From positions 1-12,227 of the forward strand of contig JADYXV010000370.1 of the NCBI GenBank assembly GCA_020853995.1: 12,227 bases of DNA, read 5' to 3'. A program made the translations under genes and the position numbers. The first letter of the stretch is position 1, and every line of letters begins with the position of its first letter. Below are positions 1 to 7,748 of this stretch, piece after piece. Below the pieces are notes generated by a model, which did no database searches, had not been told where the DNA came from, and saw nothing but the letters and a program-made list of their open reading frames with translations. This DNA comes from Novosphingobium sp. (lineage in GTDB: Bacteria > Pseudomonadota > Alphaproteobacteria > Sphingomonadales > Sphingomonadaceae).

Positions 1-432
1 CACTAGCGCGCCAGTCATATACGTCAGGCCGACTGTCACTTCGCCGCCGCGCTGGAACGTGTTGTTCAGCGCGCCCATGGCCATGACCAGCCCGCCCAGC
101 ATGATGACCGGTGATCCGAGCAAGCGTCCGCTGGCCGCTGTGAAAAGCATCACAGCCACCAGTGCCAATACCGCAGGTTTATGCAGTGTGCCCGCCCGCC
201 GCGCCAGCAATGCACCCCCCGTCACCCCGCCAAGGAACCCCGCGATCAGCACCGCAGGCATCAATGCGCGCGCCGGATCAGTGCCAAGCGATACCCCGAG
301 CCGTGTGGAGTTGCCGGACATGAACGAGACGAAATAGCCGTCCGCCGAAAGAAACCCCACTGCATCGATGAACCCCGCCATGGCGGCAAGCGCGATGGCA
401 AAGGTCCGGCGCTGGCGGTCGTACTGGATCAT
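1..432 (-). CDS. DUF1275 / YoaK-family membrane protein (3' end cut by window edge)
   Basis: The minus strand is open from an ATG at 432 to base 1, giving 144 codons of a protein whose C-terminus lies outside the window. An in-frame TAA sits four codons before the ATG, so the start is well bounded, although no strong ribosome binding site is visible. The protein is very hydrophobic, with likely membrane segments near residues 10-29, 57-76, 86-102 and 106-124. The motif GFIDAVGFL followed by FVSFMSGNST (residues 20-43) and the later ALNNTF...TYMTG stretch (121-141) are typical of the DUF1275/YoaK family. These are predicted inner-membrane proteins of about 220-240 residues with no settled biochemical role. 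It begins 21 bases after the globin stop codon and is probably cotranscribed with that gene. The family call is confident; the function is unknown. Confidence 0.85.
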   Translation of the reverse strand, partial: MIQYDRQRRTFAIALAAMAGFIDAVGFLSADGYFVSFMSGNSTRLGVSLGTDPARALMPAVLIAGFLGGVTGGALLARRAGTLHKPAVLALVAVMLFTAASGRLLGSPVIMLGGLVMAMGALNNTFQRGGEVTVGLTYMTGALV

Positions 433-453
433 CGCAACAGCTTAGGCCGCGTT

Positions 454-876
454 TCAATCCCGCGCCATACCCCGCGCCATTTGCGCCAGAACATCGCTTA
501 ATGCCGTGGCGATTTCGGCATCAGCAGGGGCAACATCGGCAATCGCGCAGGCCATTGCATCGGCCCACTGGTTCGCGGTCTTTCTGGTGATCGGAAAAGG
601 TTTGTGCATCGACATCATGCACTTGCCGGGATTGGCCTCGAACCACTGACGCGGCCCGCCCGCCCAACCGGCCAGAAAATTCGGCAGGGATTCGCGCATC
701 GGCGCAAGATCGGGAGCATGCATGGCGCGCAGCGCGCGATAGGCCGGGTCTTGCTCCATCAGGTCATAAAACCGGTCAGAAATCTGACGCAGCACAGCAA
801 TTCCGCCGATGCGTTCGTAGGGGCTGGCGGCAGGGGCGGTTGCTGGTGCTTCAGCAGCTTGGGTGGCCAAAATCAT
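454..876 (-). CDS. Group II truncated haemoglobin
   Basis: This encodes a small cytoplasmic haem protein of the truncated globin family, group II (trHbO/YjbI-like). Such proteins bind O2 and may handle NO or reactive oxygen. From the ATG at 876 (140 residues), visible features are YERIGG at the domain start, FYDLM with the likely B10 tyrosine (Y37), FLAGWAGGP, the proximal F8 histidine in MHKPFPI (H91), and the group II G8 tryptophan in NQWADAM (W104). The open frame extends to an ATGATGATG run at 925-933. I prefer 876 because the extra 19 residues are not globin-like and the upstream start touches an FNR/FixK-like palindrome at 933-946. A GGAG lies only one base before the 876 ATG, so the ribosome binding site is not ideal. 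The gene is followed after 21 bases by the DUF1275 gene, suggesting a two-gene unit. The family is confident; the ligand and physiological role are inferred. Confidence 0.88.
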   Translation of the reverse strand: MILATQAAEAPATAPAASPYERIGGIAVLRQISDRFYDLMEQDPAYRALRAMHAPDLAPMRESLPNFLAGWAGGPRQWFEANPGKCMMSMHKPFPITRKTANQWADAMACAIADVAPADAEIATALSDVLAQMARGMARD

Positions 877-932
877 GCTCCGGATGGTAATTGTGCGAGG
901 CTCTTGTGTGCCTGCTCCGCAGCCCATCATCA

Positions 933-946
933 TTGATCCGCGTCAA
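933..946 (-). promoter_or_regulatory. FNR/FixK/Anr-like box upstream of the globin gene
   Basis: The minus strand reads TTGACGCGGATCAA, matching the FNR-family consensus TTGAT-N4-ATCAA at nine of ten defined positions. TTGAC in the left half is a common variant in alphaproteobacterial FnrL/FixK sites. It overlaps the last bases of the ligase gene (stop at 943-945) and ends at the first of three possible globin ATGs. Its centre is about 63 bases before the preferred globin start at 876. I could not assign a convincing -10 hexamer at the exact class II spacing. Function is inferred from sequence match and position before an oxygen-binding protein. Confidence 0.55.
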
Positions 947-2538
947 TCTGCGATCAGCGCTTTCAGAGTTTCCAACCGGTCTGCTTCATGCGCGGGCTTG
1001 TCGTTGCGGATGCGGCTGATCCGGGGAAAGCGCATGGCGACGCCTGATTTGTGGCGCTTGCTGGTGTGGACCGAATCGAACGCCACCTCAAACACCAGCG
1101 ATTTGTCGGTTTCGCGCACCGGGCCGAATTTGGCGACGGTGTTCTGGCGCACATGGCGGTCGAGTTCCTTCAGTTCCGCATCGGTAAACCCGAAGTACGC
1201 CTTGCCCACCGGCAGCAATTCCGCGCCCTGATCGGGATCGCCGTTCCAGCAGCCAAAGGTGAAATCGGAATAGAAAGATGATCGTTTGCCGCTGCCACGC
1301 TGTGCATACATCAGCACGCAATCGATCAGCAGCGGATCGCGCTTCCATTTGTACCACAACCCGGTGCGCCGTCCCGCCACATAAGGACTATCGCGGCGCT
1401 TCAGCATCACCCCTTCAATGGCCTCATCGCGCGCACGGGCACGGATTTCGGCAAGGTCGTCAAAGCTTTTGGCAGCGATCACCTGGCTGATGTCAAAGCG
1501 CTCCGGATCAAGCCGGGGTACCAGCGCCTCAAGCCGTGTGCGGCGATACTCCCATGCCTGTTCGCGCAAGTCATCGGCCCCTTCGATCAGCAGATCATAG
1601 AGCCGCACGAAGGCGGGCGAATCGCGCAACATGGCTTTGGACACGGTCTTGCGGCCCAAGCGCTGCTGCAAGGCGTTGAAACTGGCAGCACCGCCTGCCT
1701 CGCCACCCTGATGTGCGCCGCGCACCAGCAATTCGCCATCCAGCACGCAAGGCGTCGTCAGCGCAGCGGATACTTCGGGGAAAGTGGCCGAAATATCATC
1801 GCCACCGCGCGAATAGACCCGCGTTTCACCGGCCACATGGACAATCTGCACACGGATGCCGTCCCATTTCCACTCCGCCGCGTAGTCCGCCAGATCAATG
1901 CTTTCGGCCTCCAACGGATGGGCGAGCATGAACGGGCGGAACAGTGGGAGCAGGTCGGTACGTGGCGGTGCTGCGCCGTTCGCGGCCCAATCGAACAACG
2001 GCAAATAGGGCGGGGCCTGTCCGTGCCAGTATTCCTCAACGTCCTCCACCCGCACATCAAACGCTTGCGCAAAGGCGACTTTCGCCAGCCTTGCCGAAAT
2101 GCCGATCCGCATCGCGCCGGTTGCAAGCTTCAGAAAAGCATAGCGACCATTGACGTCAAGACGGTCCATCAGTTCGGCCACGGTAGCGGGGGCCGTTGCG
2201 CGGTTGGTGGCGATAAGGGTTGCTACCACCTCGGCCACCGATGTCGGCGGCAGTTGTTCGCCCAAGGGTTCGGGCCACAGCAGGCTGGCGGTTTCGGCCG
2301 TATCGCCCACATATTCGCGGCTGAGCGTCCACAGCACCGGATCAACGCGTTCTGCCATCAGCGCGCGGATGGTGCCGGCTTTCACCGCCGGAAAATCAAG
2401 CCCGTCTGTCAGTGCGGCAAGCGCCCATCCGCGATCGGGATCTGGTGTTTCGCGCAAATAGGAGGCCAGCAGCGCCAGCTTGGCATTGCGCGAAGGGGTG
2501 AGCACAAGTGCATCGAGCAAGGCGGCAAAGCGCTGCAT
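943..2538 (-). CDS. ATP-dependent DNA ligase (exonuclease-associated bacterial family)
   Basis: This encodes a 531-residue ATP-dependent DNA ligase that seals nicks through an enzyme-AMP intermediate. It is distinct from the essential NAD-dependent LigA. In order come an N-terminal DNA-binding domain (about 1-190), an adenylation domain (about 195-400) and an OB-fold (about 405-531). Motif I is EWKWDGIR with nucleophile K224; SRGG follows at 243-246. CVLDGE carries E269, EGVMLKR ends near 381, and WYKWK has K397 and K399. FPRISRIRNDK near the C-terminus is motif VI. I chose the ATG at 2538; a TTG one codon earlier is also possible. Length and layout fit the PP_1105-type bacterial ligases encoded with a metallo-beta-lactamase-fold exonuclease, which is indeed the upstream neighbour. 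The Lhr-like helicase and phosphoesterase that often complete this set are absent from the window. A role in DNA repair is inferred. Confidence 0.93.
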   Translation of the reverse strand: MQRFAALLDALVLTPSRNAKLALLASYLRETPDPDRGWALAALTDGLDFPAVKAGTIRALMAERVDPVLWTLSREYVGDTAETASLLWPEPLGEQLPPTSVAEVVATLIATNRATAPATVAELMDRLDVNGRYAFLKLATGAMRIGISARLAKVAFAQAFDVRVEDVEEYWHGQAPPYLPLFDWAANGAAPPRTDLLPLFRPFMLAHPLEAESIDLADYAAEWKWDGIRVQIVHVAGETRVYSRGGDDISATFPEVSAALTTPCVLDGELLVRGAHQGGEAGGAASFNALQQRLGRKTVSKAMLRDSPAFVRLYDLLIEGADDLREQAWEYRRTRLEALVPRLDPERFDISQVIAAKSFDDLAEIRARARDEAIEGVMLKRRDSPYVAGRRTGLWYKWKRDPLLIDCVLMYAQRGSGKRSSFYSDFTFGCWNGDPDQGAELLPVGKAYFGFTDAELKELDRHVRQNTVAKFGPVRETDKSLVFEVAFDSVHTSKRHKSGVAMRFPRISRIRNDKPAHEADRLETLKALIAD

Positions 2539-2563
2539 CAATCTGTCGACCGTTGTGTGCGGC

Positions 2564-2645
2564 CTTCGACAAGCTCAGGCTGAGCGGGGGTGAGGGATGA
2601 GGCTGAGCCAAGCACCAAAAACCGCTCATGCTGAGCTTGTCGAAG
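2564..2645. repeat. REP-like inverted repeat between exonuclease and ligase genes
   Basis: CTTCGACAAGCTCAG at 2564-2578 recurs as a perfect inverted copy at 2631-2645. The match extends inward to 24-bp arms (2564-2587 and 2622-2645) with two mismatches, around a 34-base centre. From memory, CTTCGACAAGCTCAG followed by TGAGCGG is a widespread intergenic repeat in sphingomonads and some other GC-rich bacteria. It fills most of the 132-base gap between two genes likely to be cotranscribed. In RNA it would form a long hairpin that might stabilise the upstream message or weaken readthrough. There is no T-tract typical of an intrinsic terminator. Confidence 0.85.
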
Positions 2646-2670
2646 CACCCGCGCCGCCTTTGGCCAAAGC

Positions 2671-3678
2671 TCAATCATCCTCGTCCTCATACCCCACCAG
2701 CGCCAGCGCGCGCGCTTTGCGCTGTGTCAGTTCGCACCAGCGCAGCAGGGCTTCCTCGCGGCCATGGGTGATCCACGTTTCGGTGGGGTTCACTTGCGCG
2801 ATGGTCGTGGTCAGTTCGTCCCAATCGGCGTGGTCGGAAATGATCAGCGGCAATTCCACGCCGCGTTGCCGTGCGCGCTGGCGCACCCGCATCCAGCCTG
2901 ATGCCATTGCGGTAACCGGATCGGGCAAGCGTCTGCTCCACCGGTCATTCAGCGCAGAGGGTGGACACACGATGATCGCATTTTCCAGTGCCGCCTTGGG
3001 CACGCCCGCCACCGGCTTCAGATCGCCAAGATCAATGCCGTGATCCTCGTACAGGCGGCACATCTTCTCCATAGCGCCATGCAGCCAGATCGTTTCGTGA
3101 TACCCCGCCGCGCGCAATTCGGCGATCACGCGCTGCGCCTTGCCCAAGGCATATGCGCCCACCAGCACGCATCGCCCCGCATCATTTTCGCGCGCGGCAA
3201 GCAGCTTGGCCATTTCATCGGCGATGGAGGGATGTTTGAACACCGGCAGGCCGAACGTGGCTTCGGTGACGAATACATCGCATGGCGTCACCGCAAAGGG
3301 CGTGCAGGTGGGATCGGCCCGGCGTTTGTAATCGCCGGTTATCACCACGCGCTCTCCGCCATGCTCCAGCAGGATTTGTGCCGATCCCAGCACGTGGCCA
3401 GCGGGCACATATGTTGCGCGCACATCGCCGCGCAGCGCCACCGTCTCGCCATAGGCTACGGCGCGCGATCCCGCTTCGATCACGCCATAGCGCAACGCCA
3501 TGATCGCCAGCGTTTCGGGCGTGGCCACGGTTGTGCCATGCCCGCCCCGTGCATGATCGGCATGGCCATGCGTGACCAGCGCCAGATCCACCGCGCGCGA
3601 GGGATCAATCCACGCGTTGGCTGGCGTGACATACAGCCCCTGCGGTTCGGGGCGCAGCCATGAAAACGGTGGGGCCAT
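2671..3678 (-). CDS. Ligase-associated DNA exonuclease (metallo-beta-lactamase / beta-CASP fold)
   Basis: This encodes a 335-residue predicted metal-dependent nuclease related to SNM1/CPSF-type enzymes. The zinc-binding signature THGHADH gives H37, H39, D41 and H42. Further likely metal ligands are H95 in PAGHVLGS, D116 in TGDYKR and H283 in SDHADW. The THGREE motif near H305 resembles the C-terminal histidine motif of beta-CASP enzymes. Length and motif order fit the exonuclease family found beside bacterial ATP-dependent ligases, whose gene follows here after 132 bases on the same strand. The protein ends in an acidic tail, EDEDD. The ATG at 3678 gives a natural N-terminus, but no clear ribosome binding site precedes it. 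Joint action with the ligase in end processing and sealing is inferred from this recurrent pairing; substrate polarity cannot be read from the sequence. Confidence 0.9.
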   Translation of the reverse strand: MAPPFSWLRPEPQGLYVTPANAWIDPSRAVDLALVTHGHADHARGGHGTTVATPETLAIMALRYGVIEAGSRAVAYGETVALRGDVRATYVPAGHVLGSAQILLEHGGERVVITGDYKRRADPTCTPFAVTPCDVFVTEATFGLPVFKHPSIADEMAKLLAARENDAGRCVLVGAYALGKAQRVIAELRAAGYHETIWLHGAMEKMCRLYEDHGIDLGDLKPVAGVPKAALENAIIVCPPSALNDRWSRRLPDPVTAMASGWMRVRQRARQRGVELPLIISDHADWDELTTTIAQVNPTETWITHGREEALLRWCELTQRKARALALVGYEDEDD

Positions 3679-3782
3679 GTAAGCGGTAATGGCCGGATGT
3701 CGTGCGCGGTTCCAGTGACCTTTGGATATGGGTCAAAAGTTGCGCGGCGCGACAAATAAAGTGAAGTGCCCACCCCCAGCCC

Positions 3783-3815
3783 AAAGAAAAAAGGCCCACC
3801 CCGAAGGGCAGGCCT
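3783..3815 (-). terminator. Intrinsic terminator of clpA
   Basis: Read on the minus strand, AGGCCTGCCC and GGGTGGGCCT form a 10-bp stem (two G-T wobbles) closed by a TTCG tetraloop. It is followed by six T residues, a C and three more T residues. It starts 27 bases beyond the clpA stop codon. This is a textbook Rho-independent terminator and separates clpA from the downstream exonuclease-ligase genes. Confidence 0.92.
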
Positions 3816-3841
3816 CTTTCATTCACTCTGCCAAGAAAGGC

Positions 3842-6223
3842 TTATTCCGCCTCGTCCTCGCTGCTCGATTCAATTGCGGGGCTGCCAGCCTTGCCCTTGC
3901 GCGGCTTTTTCTTGACCAGCTTGGGTGCGGCAGGCGTCAGTTCGAACGAGAGTGCGCCATCGGCCACTTCGTCTGTCTTCAGGCTGACGTGGACTTCGCC
4001 GCCATTGGCCAGCTTGCCGAACAGGAGTTCTTCGGCGAGCGGCTTTTTGACCTTGTCCTGGATCAGACGCGCCATCGGCCTTGCGCCGTAAAGCTTGTCG
4101 TAACCCTTGCGGGCCAGCCAGGCGCGGGCATCGGCATCGAACTGGATGTGTACGTTCTGGTCGGCCAGTTGCAGTTCAAGCTGGAGCACAAACTTGTCGA
4201 CCACGCGGCTGACAACTTCGGGCAGCAGATAAGCAAACGGTACGATGGCATCCAGACGGTTGCGGAATTCAGGGGTGAACATCTTCTTCACCGCCTCATC
4301 ACCCGCATCGGCCTTGGATACATCGCCAAAGCCGATGCCCTGACGCGCCATATCCGATGCGCCCGCATTGGTCGTCATGATCAGGACGACATTGCGGAAA
4401 TCGACCGTCTTGCCGTGGTGATCGGTCAACCGGCCATTGTCCATCACCTGCAGCAGGATGTTGAACAGATCGGGGTGGGCCTTCTCGATTTCATCGAGCA
4501 GAAGCACGCAATGCGGCTGCTGGTCAATCGCATCGGTCAACAGGCCGCCCTGATCAAACCCGACATAGCCCGGAGGCGCACCGATCAGACGGCTGATCGA
4601 ATGACGCTCCATATATTCGGACATATCAAAGCGTTGCAGCGGGATGCCCATGATTTCGGCAAGGCTGCGCGCCACTTCGGTCTTGCCAACGCCGGTCGGG
4701 CCGCTGAACAGGAACGAACCGATCGGCTTGTCTGCATCACGCAGGCCCGCACGGCTGAGTTTCATGGCGGACGACAGCACTTCGATCGCCTTGTCCTGAC
4801 CGAAGACCAGACGCTTCAGATCGCGCTCAAGATGTTCGAGCACTTTCTTGTCGTCGCTTGAAACCGATTTGGGCGGGATGCGCGCCATCGTGGCGATGAC
4901 CTGTTCGATCTCGCGTGCGGTGATGGTCTTCTTGCGCTTTGAAGGCGGCACCAGCATCTGCATCGCGCCAACTTCGTCGATCACGTCGATGGCTTTGTCC
5001 GGCAGCTTGCGATCATTGATATAGCGCGCCGAAAGTTCGACCGCAGTCTTGATCGCATCGGGCGTGTATTTCACCTTGTGGTGATCTTCGAACGCGGTGC
5101 GCAGGCCGCGCAGGATCTTGATCGTGTCCTCGATTGTGGGCTCGTTAACGTCGATCTTCTGGAACCGGCGCAACAGGGCGCGGTCCTTTTCGAAGTGGTT
5201 GCGGAATTCCTTGTACGTGGTTGAACCGATGCAGCGGATTGTCCCGCCCGAAAGCGCGGGCTTTAGCAGGTTCGATGCATCCATCGCGCCGCCGCTGGTC
5301 GCACCAGCGCCGATGACGGTGTGGATTTCATCGATGAACAGCACCGCATGCGGCATCTTTTCCAGTTCGGAAACGACTTGCTTCAACCGCTCTTCAAAAT
5401 CGCCGCGATAGCGCGTGCCTGCCAGCAGGCTGCCCATGTCGAGCGAGTAAATTACTGCTTCGGCCAGCACTTCGGGCACGTCACCTTCAACGATCTTGCG
5501 CGCAAGTCCTTCGGCAATAGCGGTTTTGCCAACGCCGGGATCACCCACATAAAGCGGGTTGTTCTTTGAACGGCGGCACAGGATCTGGATGGTACGATCC
5601 ACTTCGGGGCCACGCCCGATCAGCGGATCAACCTTGCCGGCCAAAGCCTTTTCGTTGAGGTTGACGGTGAACTGGTCGAGCGCCGTCTCCTTCTTCTGGC
5701 CCTTGTTGGCGTCGGCCTTTTCTTCCTGCTGCTTGGGCGCTTCTTCTTCGGCCCCCTTGGCGGTGCGGCCATCGACCTGACGGCCGCCCTTGCCAATGCC
5801 GTGGCTGATAAAGCTGACAGCGTCCAACCGGCTCATGTCCTGCTGCTGCAGGAAATACACGGCATACGAATCACGTTCCGAGAACAACGCGACCAGCACG
5901 TTGGCACCGGTCACCGTATCCTTGCCCGATGATTGAACGTGCAGGATGGCGCGCTGGATCACCCGCTGGAAACCGGCGGTCGGCTGTGGATCAGCCTTGT
6001 CCTGCGTCTTCAGCGATTGGTATTCCTGATCGAGGTACTGGCGCACCACATCGCCCAGATCACCCAGATCGACACCGCATGCCTGCATCACTTGTGCAGC
6101 ATCAGCATCATCGATCAACGCCAGCAACAAATGCTCCAGCGTCGCGTACTCGTGGCTGCGCTCGGACGCGTTGGCGAGCGCGGTATGCAGCGTTTTTTCG
6201 AGGCTCTGTGCGAAACTGGGCAT
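3842..6223 (-). CDS. clpA: ATP-dependent Clp protease ATP-binding subunit ClpA
   Basis: This encodes a 793-residue class I Clp/Hsp100 ATPase that unfolds proteins and feeds them to ClpP. The double Clp N-domain spans about residues 4-141. A charged linker follows, rich in E, K and Q. The first AAA+ module has Walker A GDPGVGKT (227-234) and Walker B FIDE (E299). The second has GPTGVGKT (508-515) and LLLDEIEKAH (D577, E578). The IGF tripeptide at 630-632 sits where E. coli ClpA has its ClpP-docking IGL loop, which supports ClpA rather than ClpB or ClpC. The ATG at 6223 starts MPSFAQSLEKTLHTAL, the usual alphaproteobacterial N-terminus; the frame opens further upstream to 6295 without family resemblance. 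The C-terminus carries a Lys-rich then Ser/Glu-rich tail of about 25 residues. clpS is not adjacent. DUF1192 lies 186 bases upstream on the same strand. Confidence 0.97.
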   Translation of the reverse strand: MPSFAQSLEKTLHTALANASERSHEYATLEHLLLALIDDADAAQVMQACGVDLGDLGDVVRQYLDQEYQSLKTQDKADPQPTAGFQRVIQRAILHVQSSGKDTVTGANVLVALFSERDSYAVYFLQQQDMSRLDAVSFISHGIGKGGRQVDGRTAKGAEEEAPKQQEEKADANKGQKKETALDQFTVNLNEKALAGKVDPLIGRGPEVDRTIQILCRRSKNNPLYVGDPGVGKTAIAEGLARKIVEGDVPEVLAEAVIYSLDMGSLLAGTRYRGDFEERLKQVVSELEKMPHAVLFIDEIHTVIGAGATSGGAMDASNLLKPALSGGTIRCIGSTTYKEFRNHFEKDRALLRRFQKIDVNEPTIEDTIKILRGLRTAFEDHHKVKYTPDAIKTAVELSARYINDRKLPDKAIDVIDEVGAMQMLVPPSKRKKTITAREIEQVIATMARIPPKSVSSDDKKVLEHLERDLKRLVFGQDKAIEVLSSAMKLSRAGLRDADKPIGSFLFSGPTGVGKTEVARSLAEIMGIPLQRFDMSEYMERHSISRLIGAPPGYVGFDQGGLLTDAIDQQPHCVLLLDEIEKAHPDLFNILLQVMDNGRLTDHHGKTVDFRNVVLIMTTNAGASDMARQGIGFGDVSKADAGDEAVKKMFTPEFRNRLDAIVPFAYLLPEVVSRVVDKFVLQLELQLADQNVHIQFDADARAWLARKGYDKLYGARPMARLIQDKVKKPLAEELLFGKLANGGEVHVSLKTDEVADGALSFELTPAAPKLVKKKPRKGKAGSPAIESSSEDEAE

Positions 6224-6409
6224 AGGTCTACTTTCTGGCTTGCGCCGGTGGGTTCCCTGTGCGGACCGATACTGGTCCGTTGCGGGAGAGTGCACGAACG
6301 TGATTAACCGAAGCTAAACCGCGAAGCTGTGCGATAACTGTGGATGCGAAAACACAAGCACCAAAAGCAATATGGGATGACCGCCCGGCAAAAGAAAGGG
6401 CAGGCCGTG

Positions 6410-6628
6410 TCAACTGCCGGTGCCTGAAGGGGCAGGGGTGCGGAAAAGCGCATCGGCAGCGGCTCGGTGAGCGCTGGCTTTGTCACGATGCGCGACAGTT
6501 CTGGCAATTTCCAGTTCTAACAAACGGATACGTTCGTTCAGTTCGTCGTGAGAATAAGGGCCGAGCTCCTCTGTTGCCAGTTGGCTGGCCAGATCCCCTT
6601 TAGGGCGAGGGCGCTCGTCAATTTCCAT
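6410..6628 (-). CDS. DUF1192 family small protein
   Basis: This encodes a 72-residue hypothetical protein of a family seen mainly in Alphaproteobacteria. The N-terminus MEIDERPRPKGD, the PYSHDELNERI segment and a helix ending AHRDKASAHRAAADALF match my memory of DUF1192 proteins. The C-terminal half is predicted to be a single amphipathic or coiled-coil helix. No catalytic residues or membrane segment are visible. I chose the ATG at 6628 because family members begin with a short acidic stretch before RPKGD; the frame opens to 6685 without resemblance. AAGGAG at 6641-6646 lies 12 bases before this ATG, a little far for a ribosome binding site. The gene is divergent from the quinone oxidoreductase and precedes clpA by 186 bases. 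Its function is unknown. Confidence 0.82.
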   Translation of the reverse strand: MEIDERPRPKGDLASQLATEELGPYSHDELNERIRLLELEIARTVAHRDKASAHRAAADALFRTPAPSGTGS

Positions 6629-6655
6629 TGCCCAACTTTTCTCCTTCGCAGCGCA

Positions 6656-6685
6656 ACAATGTGCCTTCGCCACGCTTGCTGTCAA
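6656..6685 (-). promoter_or_regulatory. Possible promoter for DUF1192
   Basis: The minus strand carries a perfect TTGACA at 6680-6685. CATTGT follows after an 18-base spacer (ACATTG with 17), at about 6656-6661. The -10 match is weak. The predicted transcript would start near 6650, about 20 bases before the DUF1192 ATG. It lies in the 116-bp divergent gap with the quinone oxidoreductase. Confidence 0.35.
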
Positions 6686-6744
6686 CGGCTTGTATAGGCT
6701 AGCACCACGAAACTTGGTTTTTAAAGAATTAAGAGGCTCCTTTC

Positions 6745-7743
6745 ATGACCGCCATTCCCGCAACGATGACGGCCATGGGTTGGGACGCGCCCGGTGGTCC
6801 CGAAGTGCTCCGGCCTGAAATTGCTGCCGTGCCGCAACCGGGGCCAGGACAAGTTCTGGTCAAGGTGGCCTATGCGGGCGTCAACCGGCCCGATGTGATC
6901 CAGCGCCAAGGATTTTATCCCGCGCCTGCCGATGCATCGCCGCTGCCGGGGCTGGAGATTTCCGGCCATGTCGTGGCCCAGGGTGACGGCGTGATCGTGC
7001 CGTTCGTCGGGCAAAGTGTTTGCGCGCTGGTCGCAGGCGGTGGCTATGCCGAATATTGTCTTGCCGAAGCCGCACAGTGCTTTGATGCAGGCGACATTGC
7101 GCTGGATGAAGCCGCCGCCATTCCCGAAACGCTGTTTACGGTGTGGCACAATGTGTTCGAGCGCGGGATGGTGGCAGAAGGGGAGACTATCCTTGTTCAC
7201 GGAGGCACCAGCGGCATCGGGTCCATGGCGATCTTGCTTGGCAAGCTGTTTGACGTGCGCGTGATTGTCACATGCGGCGGTGCAGACAAATGCGCGCAGG
7301 CGCTCAACATCGGCGCTGCACACGCAATCGATTACAAAACCACTGATTTTGTTGAAGAAGTTTCGCGGATTACCGGCGGCAAAGGCGTTGAAATGGTGCT
7401 TGATATGGTGGCGGGCGATTATGTCGCGCGCAACCTCAAATGCCTTGCCGATGATGGCCGCCACGTAACCATCGCGGTGCAGGGGGGCGTACGCGCAGAA
7501 ATCAACATGGCCGAAGTCATGCGCCGCCGCATCACCATGACCGGATCAACGCTGCGCCCGCGTTCCAAAGCGTTCAAAGCCGCGCTGGCCGATGAAATCC
7601 GCGAAACCGTTTGGCCTGTTATTGCAGTGGGCGAACTGCGGCCGGTAATGGACCAGTGCTTTGCCTTGACCGAAGCCGCCGCGGCGCATGTGCGGATGGA
7701 GCAGGGCGCGCATATCGGGAAGATTGTGCTCAAGGTGGCGTAG
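6745..7743 (+). CDS. NAD(P)H quinone oxidoreductase, PIG3 / zinc-free MDR family
   Basis: This encodes a 332-residue cytoplasmic medium-chain dehydrogenase/reductase that probably reduces quinones or other alpha,beta-unsaturated carbonyls with NADPH. The N-terminal GroES-like domain (about 10-130) contains VAYAGVNRPDVIQRQGFYP and PLPGLEISG, as in the PIG3/quinone oxidoreductase subgroup. The nucleotide-binding Rossmann fold (about 135-265) has VHGGTSGIG at 151-159. The cysteine cluster of zinc-dependent alcohol dehydrogenases is missing, so a zinc-free enzyme is expected. The C-terminal KAFKAAL...GELRPVMDQCFALTEAAAAHVRMEQGAHIGKIVL pattern is characteristic. The ATG at 6745 is preceded by AAGAGG about eight bases upstream. 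It is divergent from DUF1192 and convergent with trcR. The exact substrate is not determined. Confidence 0.93.
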   Translation: MTAIPATMTAMGWDAPGGPEVLRPEIAAVPQPGPGQVLVKVAYAGVNRPDVIQRQGFYPAPADASPLPGLEISGHVVAQGDGVIVPFVGQSVCALVAGGGYAEYCLAEAAQCFDAGDIALDEAAAIPETLFTVWHNVFERGMVAEGETILVHGGTSGIGSMAILLGKLFDVRVIVTCGGADKCAQALNIGAAHAIDYKTTDFVEEVSRITGGKGVEMVLDMVAGDYVARNLKCLADDGRHVTIAVQGGVRAEINMAEVMRRRITMTGSTLRPRSKAFKAALADEIRETVWPVIAVGELRPVMDQCFALTEAAAAHVRMEQGAHIGKIVLKVA

Positions 7744-7748
7744 TGCCT

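Noticed and set aside
2151..2160. TTGACGTCAA palindrome as a second FNR-like site
   Set aside because: It lacks the four-base spacer of FNR sites and lies deep inside the ligase coding sequence.
1711..2583. Plus-strand open frame of 290 codons opposite the ligase gene
   Set aside because: It lies antisense to a clear ATP-dependent ligase with all motifs. The predicted protein is rich in R, H, Q and G and resembles no family.
3768..3783. TGCCCACCCCCAGCCC resembling the repeat at 7749
   Set aside because: Only the GC-rich edge is shared and the hairpin is absent. This is too little to call a repeat copy.
3722..4861. Plus-strand open frame of 379 codons opposite clpA
   Set aside because: It is a long antisense frame caused by GC-rich codon bias. 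It crosses the clpA terminator and has no recognisable domain.
6228..6507. Short minus-strand frames between DUF1192 and clpA
   Set aside because: No ribosome binding site, family resemblance or conserved pattern. They overlap the DUF1192 gene end and the clpA leader.
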